Positions 61,546 through 64,000 of a stretch of 64,000 nt of DNA are shown piece after piece. Below the pieces are notes generated by a model that had not been told where the DNA came from, ran no database searches, and saw nothing but the letters and a program-made list of their open reading frames with translations. The DNA comes from Gemmobacter fulvus (GTDB lineage: Bacteria; Pseudomonadota; Alphaproteobacteria; Rhodobacterales; Rhodobacteraceae): positions 62,001 through 126,000 of the forward strand of contig NZ_CP076362.1 in the NCBI RefSeq assembly GCF_018798885.1, given 5' to 3'. The position numbers and the translations under genes were made by a program. How positions within the stretch are numbered: position 1 is the stretch's first letter; each line of letters begins with the position of its first letter.

Positions 61546-62396
61546 GCGAGTTTGTGGCATTTCTGGGCACCAAGGGCGGGCCTGCGATCCGCAAGGGTTC
61601 GCCCATGCCGACGGCCTCACTGCTGTCGCTGGCGGGGCAGCAGGTGGTGGTCGATTGCGGGCTGGGGGTGACGCGCGGACTGGCCGATCAGGGCTTTGCG
61701 CTGAAAGACCTGTCGGCCATCGTCATCACCCATCTGCATTCCGATCATTATCTGGAACTGGGGCCGCTGATCCACACCGCCTGGACCGCCGGGCTGAAAA
61801 CCCCGGTGCAGGTCTGGGGGCCAGCCGGGTTGCAGGCCTGTTGGGACGGGTTTCTGGCCAGCATGGCGGCGGACATCGCCTATCGCATCCACGAAGAGGG
61901 GCGCCCCGATCTGGCCGGGCTGGTGCAACTGTATCCGCTGCGGTTGGGCGACCGGGTGCAGATCGGCGCGCTGGCGCTGGCGGTGGGGCAATCGCTGCAC
62001 CCGCCGCTGACCGAGACCTTCGCCCTGCGCTTTGAAGGCGCGGGCAGGGTGGTGGTGTTTTCGGGTGATACCGCGCACAACCCAGCCTTGGCCGACTTTG
62101 CGGCGGGGGCGGATCTGCTGGTGCATGAGGCGATGCTGGCCGAAGGTCTGGTGCCGCTGCTGGCCCGCATCGGCAATGGCGACGGGCGGCTGATGGCGCA
62201 TTGGCAGCGTGGGCACACGCTGGCGCATGAGGCGGCGGCGCTGGCCCGGGCGGCGGGGGTCAAGGCGCTGGCGCTGCATCACCTGATCCCGTCGGATGAT
62301 CCCGATTTCGGGCCAGTGGTCTGGGCCCGGCATCTGGCCGCGCATTGGCAGGGCCCGCTGCATATCGGGCAGGACGGGCTGCGGATCGCGCTTTGA
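61542..62396 (+). CDS. Metallo-beta-lactamase-fold hydrolase
   Basis: A 284-residue MBL-fold protein. ITHLHSDHYLELG is the HxHxDH zinc motif, FSGDTAHN supplies the bridging Asp, and LALHHLIP a further His. The fold is like RNase Z/aryl hydrolase members. The start is GTG 61542, overlapping the aminotransferase stop, which links it to amine catabolism. It may hydrolyse a lactam, lactone or thioester, but no specific reaction can be read. Confidence 0.82.
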   Translation: MSEFVAFLGTKGGPAIRKGSPMPTASLLSLAGQQVVVDCGLGVTRGLADQGFALKDLSAIVITHLHSDHYLELGPLIHTAWTAGLKTPVQVWGPAGLQACWDGFLASMAADIAYRIHEEGRPDLAGLVQLYPLRLGDRVQIGALALAVGQSLHPPLTETFALRFEGAGRVVVFSGDTAHNPALADFAAGADLLVHEAMLAEGLVPLLARIGNGDGRLMAHWQRGHTLAHEAAALARAAGVKALALHHLIPSDDPDFGPVVWARHLAAHWQGPLHIGQDGLRIAL

Positions 62397-62418
62397 TCCG
62401 GTGTCGGTCGGGCTGGCA

Positions 62419-62871
62419 CTAGACCGGCAGACCAGCATCCACCTTGGGCTGATCCATCACGATCTGGCTTTGCACCCGCGCCACGGCGGGGTGCGGCAGC
62501 AGCCGGTGATGGATCAGCGCATTGAGCGCGGGCAGATCGGCGCACCAGACCCGCAGCAGATAATCGGCCTCGCCGGTCATCGTCCAGCAACTGACCACCT
62601 CGGGCAGTTGCGCCATCAGACTGGCAAAGCTGCGCGCATTGTCGGCGCTGTGCGCGGCCATCTGCACCTGCACGAAGGCCTGCACCGTCAGCCCCAGCTT
62701 GCCCGGATCCAGCCGCGCGCCATAGCCGCGGATGACGCCCTCGGCCTCCAGCCGCTGCCGACGCCGCGCCGCCTGACTGGGCGACAGGTTCAGCACCGCG
62801 CCCAGATCCTGTGCGGTGATGTCGGCGCGTTTCTGCACCTCGGCCAGCAGGCGGGAATCAATCTCATCCAT
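62419..62871 (-). CDS. Lrp/AsnC-family regulator
   Basis: A 150-residue regulator. DITAQDLGAVLNLSPSQAARRRQRLEAEGVI is the helix-turn-helix, and the RAM effector domain includes VVSCWTMTGEADYLLRVW. It is divergent from hppD, so it probably controls tyrosine or phenylalanine catabolism in response to an amino acid. A weak GGGTA/TACCC dyad (62896-62928) lies between the genes. Confidence 0.87.
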   Translation of the reverse strand: MDEIDSRLLAEVQKRADITAQDLGAVLNLSPSQAARRRQRLEAEGVIRGYGARLDPGKLGLTVQAFVQVQMAAHSADNARSFASLMAQLPEVVSCWTMTGEADYLLRVWCADLPALNALIHHRLLPHPAVARVQSQIVMDQPKVDAGLPV

Positions 62872-63003
62872 GATGCGGGTTTCTCGCGTTATCTTGGGTA
62901 ATGATGAGTATCACGCGCATGAATACCCGGACACAAGCTCAACTTTGCGCACATTGCGCCGCGATCCGGTGTCACACTGATCCCCAAGCCAGAGGAGGAT
63001 ACC

Positions 63004-64000
63004 ATGGGCCCGTTTCCGCACAGCGCACCGCGCGCCACCATCAGCGCCGAAAACCCGGCGGGCACAGATGGGTTTGAATTTGTCGAATTCGCGCATCCGA
63101 ACCCAGAGGAGCTGCGCGCCCTGTTTGGCCGCATGGGCTATACGCTGACCGCGCGGCACAAGACCCGCGCCATCGAGCTGTGGCAGCAGGGCGATATCAC
63201 CTATATCCTGAATGACGAGCCGGGCAGCCATGCGCGCGATTTCGTCGATCAGCACGGCCCCTGCGCCCCCGCGATGGGCTGGCGCGTGGTCGATGCGCAG
63301 CACGCCTTTGCCCATGCGGTGCAGAATGGCGCCACGCCCTATGACGGGCCGGGCAAGACGCTGGATCTGCCCGCGATCCTTGGCATCGGCGGCTCGCTGA
63401 TCTATTTCACCGATGCCTATGGCGACGGCGCGCATCCCTATGCGGATTTCGACTTCATTGCCGCCGCCAAGCCTGCGGGCGTGGGCTTCCATTATCTGGA
63501 CCACCTGACCCATAATGTGCAGCGCGGCAATATGGACACCTGGTTTGAGTTTTACGGGAAACTGTTCAACTTTCGCCAGATCCGCTTCTTTGACATCGAG
63601 GGCAAGTTCACCGGCCTGTTCAGCCGCGCGCTGACCTCGCCCTGTGGCCGCATCCGCATCCCGATCAACGAAGACCGGGGCGAGACCGGGCAGATTGTCG
63701 AATACCTCAAACGCTACAAGGGCGAGGGCATCCAGCATATCGCGGTGGGCAGCCAGGATATCTACAGCGCCACCGATGCGATTGCGGCACGCGGGCTGAC
63801 CTTCATGCCGAAACCGCCGATGGCCTATTACGAGCTGTCGAAAACCCGCGTGGCGGGCCATCAGGAGCCGATTGACCAGATGGCGAAACACGGGATCCTG
63901 ATCGACGGCGAGGGTGTGGTGGATGGCGGCGAGACCCGCATCCTGTTGCAGATCTTTTCGAAAACCGTGATCGGGCCGATCTTTTTCGAATTCATCCAGC
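63004..64000 (+). CDS. hppD: 4-Hydroxyphenylpyruvate dioxygenase (3' end cut by window)
   Basis: The first 332 codons are present. This non-haem iron enzyme turns 4-hydroxyphenylpyruvate into homogentisate. Fe ligands are visible: His167 (LDHLTHNV), His245 (GIQHIAVG) and Glu329 (IFFEFIQ). GRIRIPINE and the conserved MAYYELSK region also fit. AGGAGG precedes the ATG. The next genes, perhaps for homogentisate cleavage, lie outside the window. Confidence 0.93.
   Translation, partial: MGPFPHSAPRATISAENPAGTDGFEFVEFAHPNPEELRALFGRMGYTLTARHKTRAIELWQQGDITYILNDEPGSHARDFVDQHGPCAPAMGWRVVDAQHAFAHAVQNGATPYDGPGKTLDLPAILGIGGSLIYFTDAYGDGAHPYADFDFIAAAKPAGVGFHYLDHLTHNVQRGNMDTWFEFYGKLFNFRQIRFFDIEGKFTGLFSRALTSPCGRIRIPINEDRGETGQIVEYLKRYKGEGIQHIAVGSQDIYSATDAIAARGLTFMPKPPMAYYELSKTRVAGHQEPIDQMAKHGILIDGEGVVDGGETRILLQIFSKTVIGPIFFEFIQ

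Overview
The window is GC-rich alphaproteobacterial DNA. Gene families and operon architectures (a complete taurine tauR-tauKLM-usp-tauXY-xsc-tauZ-pta locus, a 51-bp hairpin repeat of a type I recall from this family, parAB next to a Rep_3-like initiator) point to Rhodobacteraceae. The left end carries a replication and partition backbone: a partial initiator gene at 1-788 (minus strand), an origin-like spacer with two DnaA boxes, and parA/parB. The DNA is therefore most likely a plasmid or chromid rather than main chromosome. I saw no insertion sequences, tRNAs, rRNAs or CRISPR arrays.

Layout. (1) 1-3792: rep/parAB backbone. (2) 3796-17484: a MarR regulator with an OhrR-like cysteine, divergent from a long operon for CoA-dependent aerobic degradation of an ortho-substituted benzoate, most like the 2-aminobenzoyl-CoA pathway. 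It encodes a bifunctional flavin monooxygenase/old-yellow-enzyme reductase, SDR, MarR, crotonase, acyl-CoA dehydrogenase, cupin, hotdog thioesterase, Rid protein, aryl-CoA ligase and a complete branched-chain-type ABC importer. (3) 17497-20200: copper genes on the minus strand (DUF2946, YcnI/DUF1775, CopC-CopD split by a frameshift), then an orphan nucleotidyltransferase. (4) 21406-32173: taurine uptake and dissimilation to acetyl-CoA and sulfite, with divergent tauR and two TauR-like direct repeats. (5) 32403-39979: a catabolic group of uncertain substrate (PuuC-like aldehyde dehydrogenase, VOC dioxygenase-like protein, IclR, FAH-family hydrolase, carboxymuconolactone decarboxylase family, UPF0261, HAD hydrolase, LuxR regulator). 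(6) 40001-45995: complete homoprotocatechuate meta-cleavage operon hpaFEDGHI with divergent hpaR. (7) 46072-54898: aldehyde dehydrogenase, GMC alcohol oxidoreductase and a second branched-chain-type ABC importer in one minus-strand operon, divergent from an AraC/FeaR-like regulator. (8) 54906-62396: UPF0261, a second PuuC-like aldehyde dehydrogenase and an APC permease, divergent from IclR, a class III aminotransferase and a metallo-beta-lactamase-fold hydrolase. (9) 62419-64000: Lrp regulator and the start of hppD (4-hydroxyphenylpyruvate dioxygenase), cut by the window end.

Taken together this is a catabolic replicon. Each module has its own transporter and/or its own local regulator, and several intergenic regions hold dyads or direct repeats spaced by two helical turns that look like operators. 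The aromatic modules converge on central metabolism through CoA thioesters (region 2) or through meta-cleavage to pyruvate and succinate semialdehyde (region 6). Regions 5 and 8 share the same unusual trio (PuuC-like ALDH, UPF0261, IclR) and are the best candidates for an undescribed pathway. Most genes in a module overlap by 1, 4 or 8 bases, which supports translational coupling and the operon assignments.
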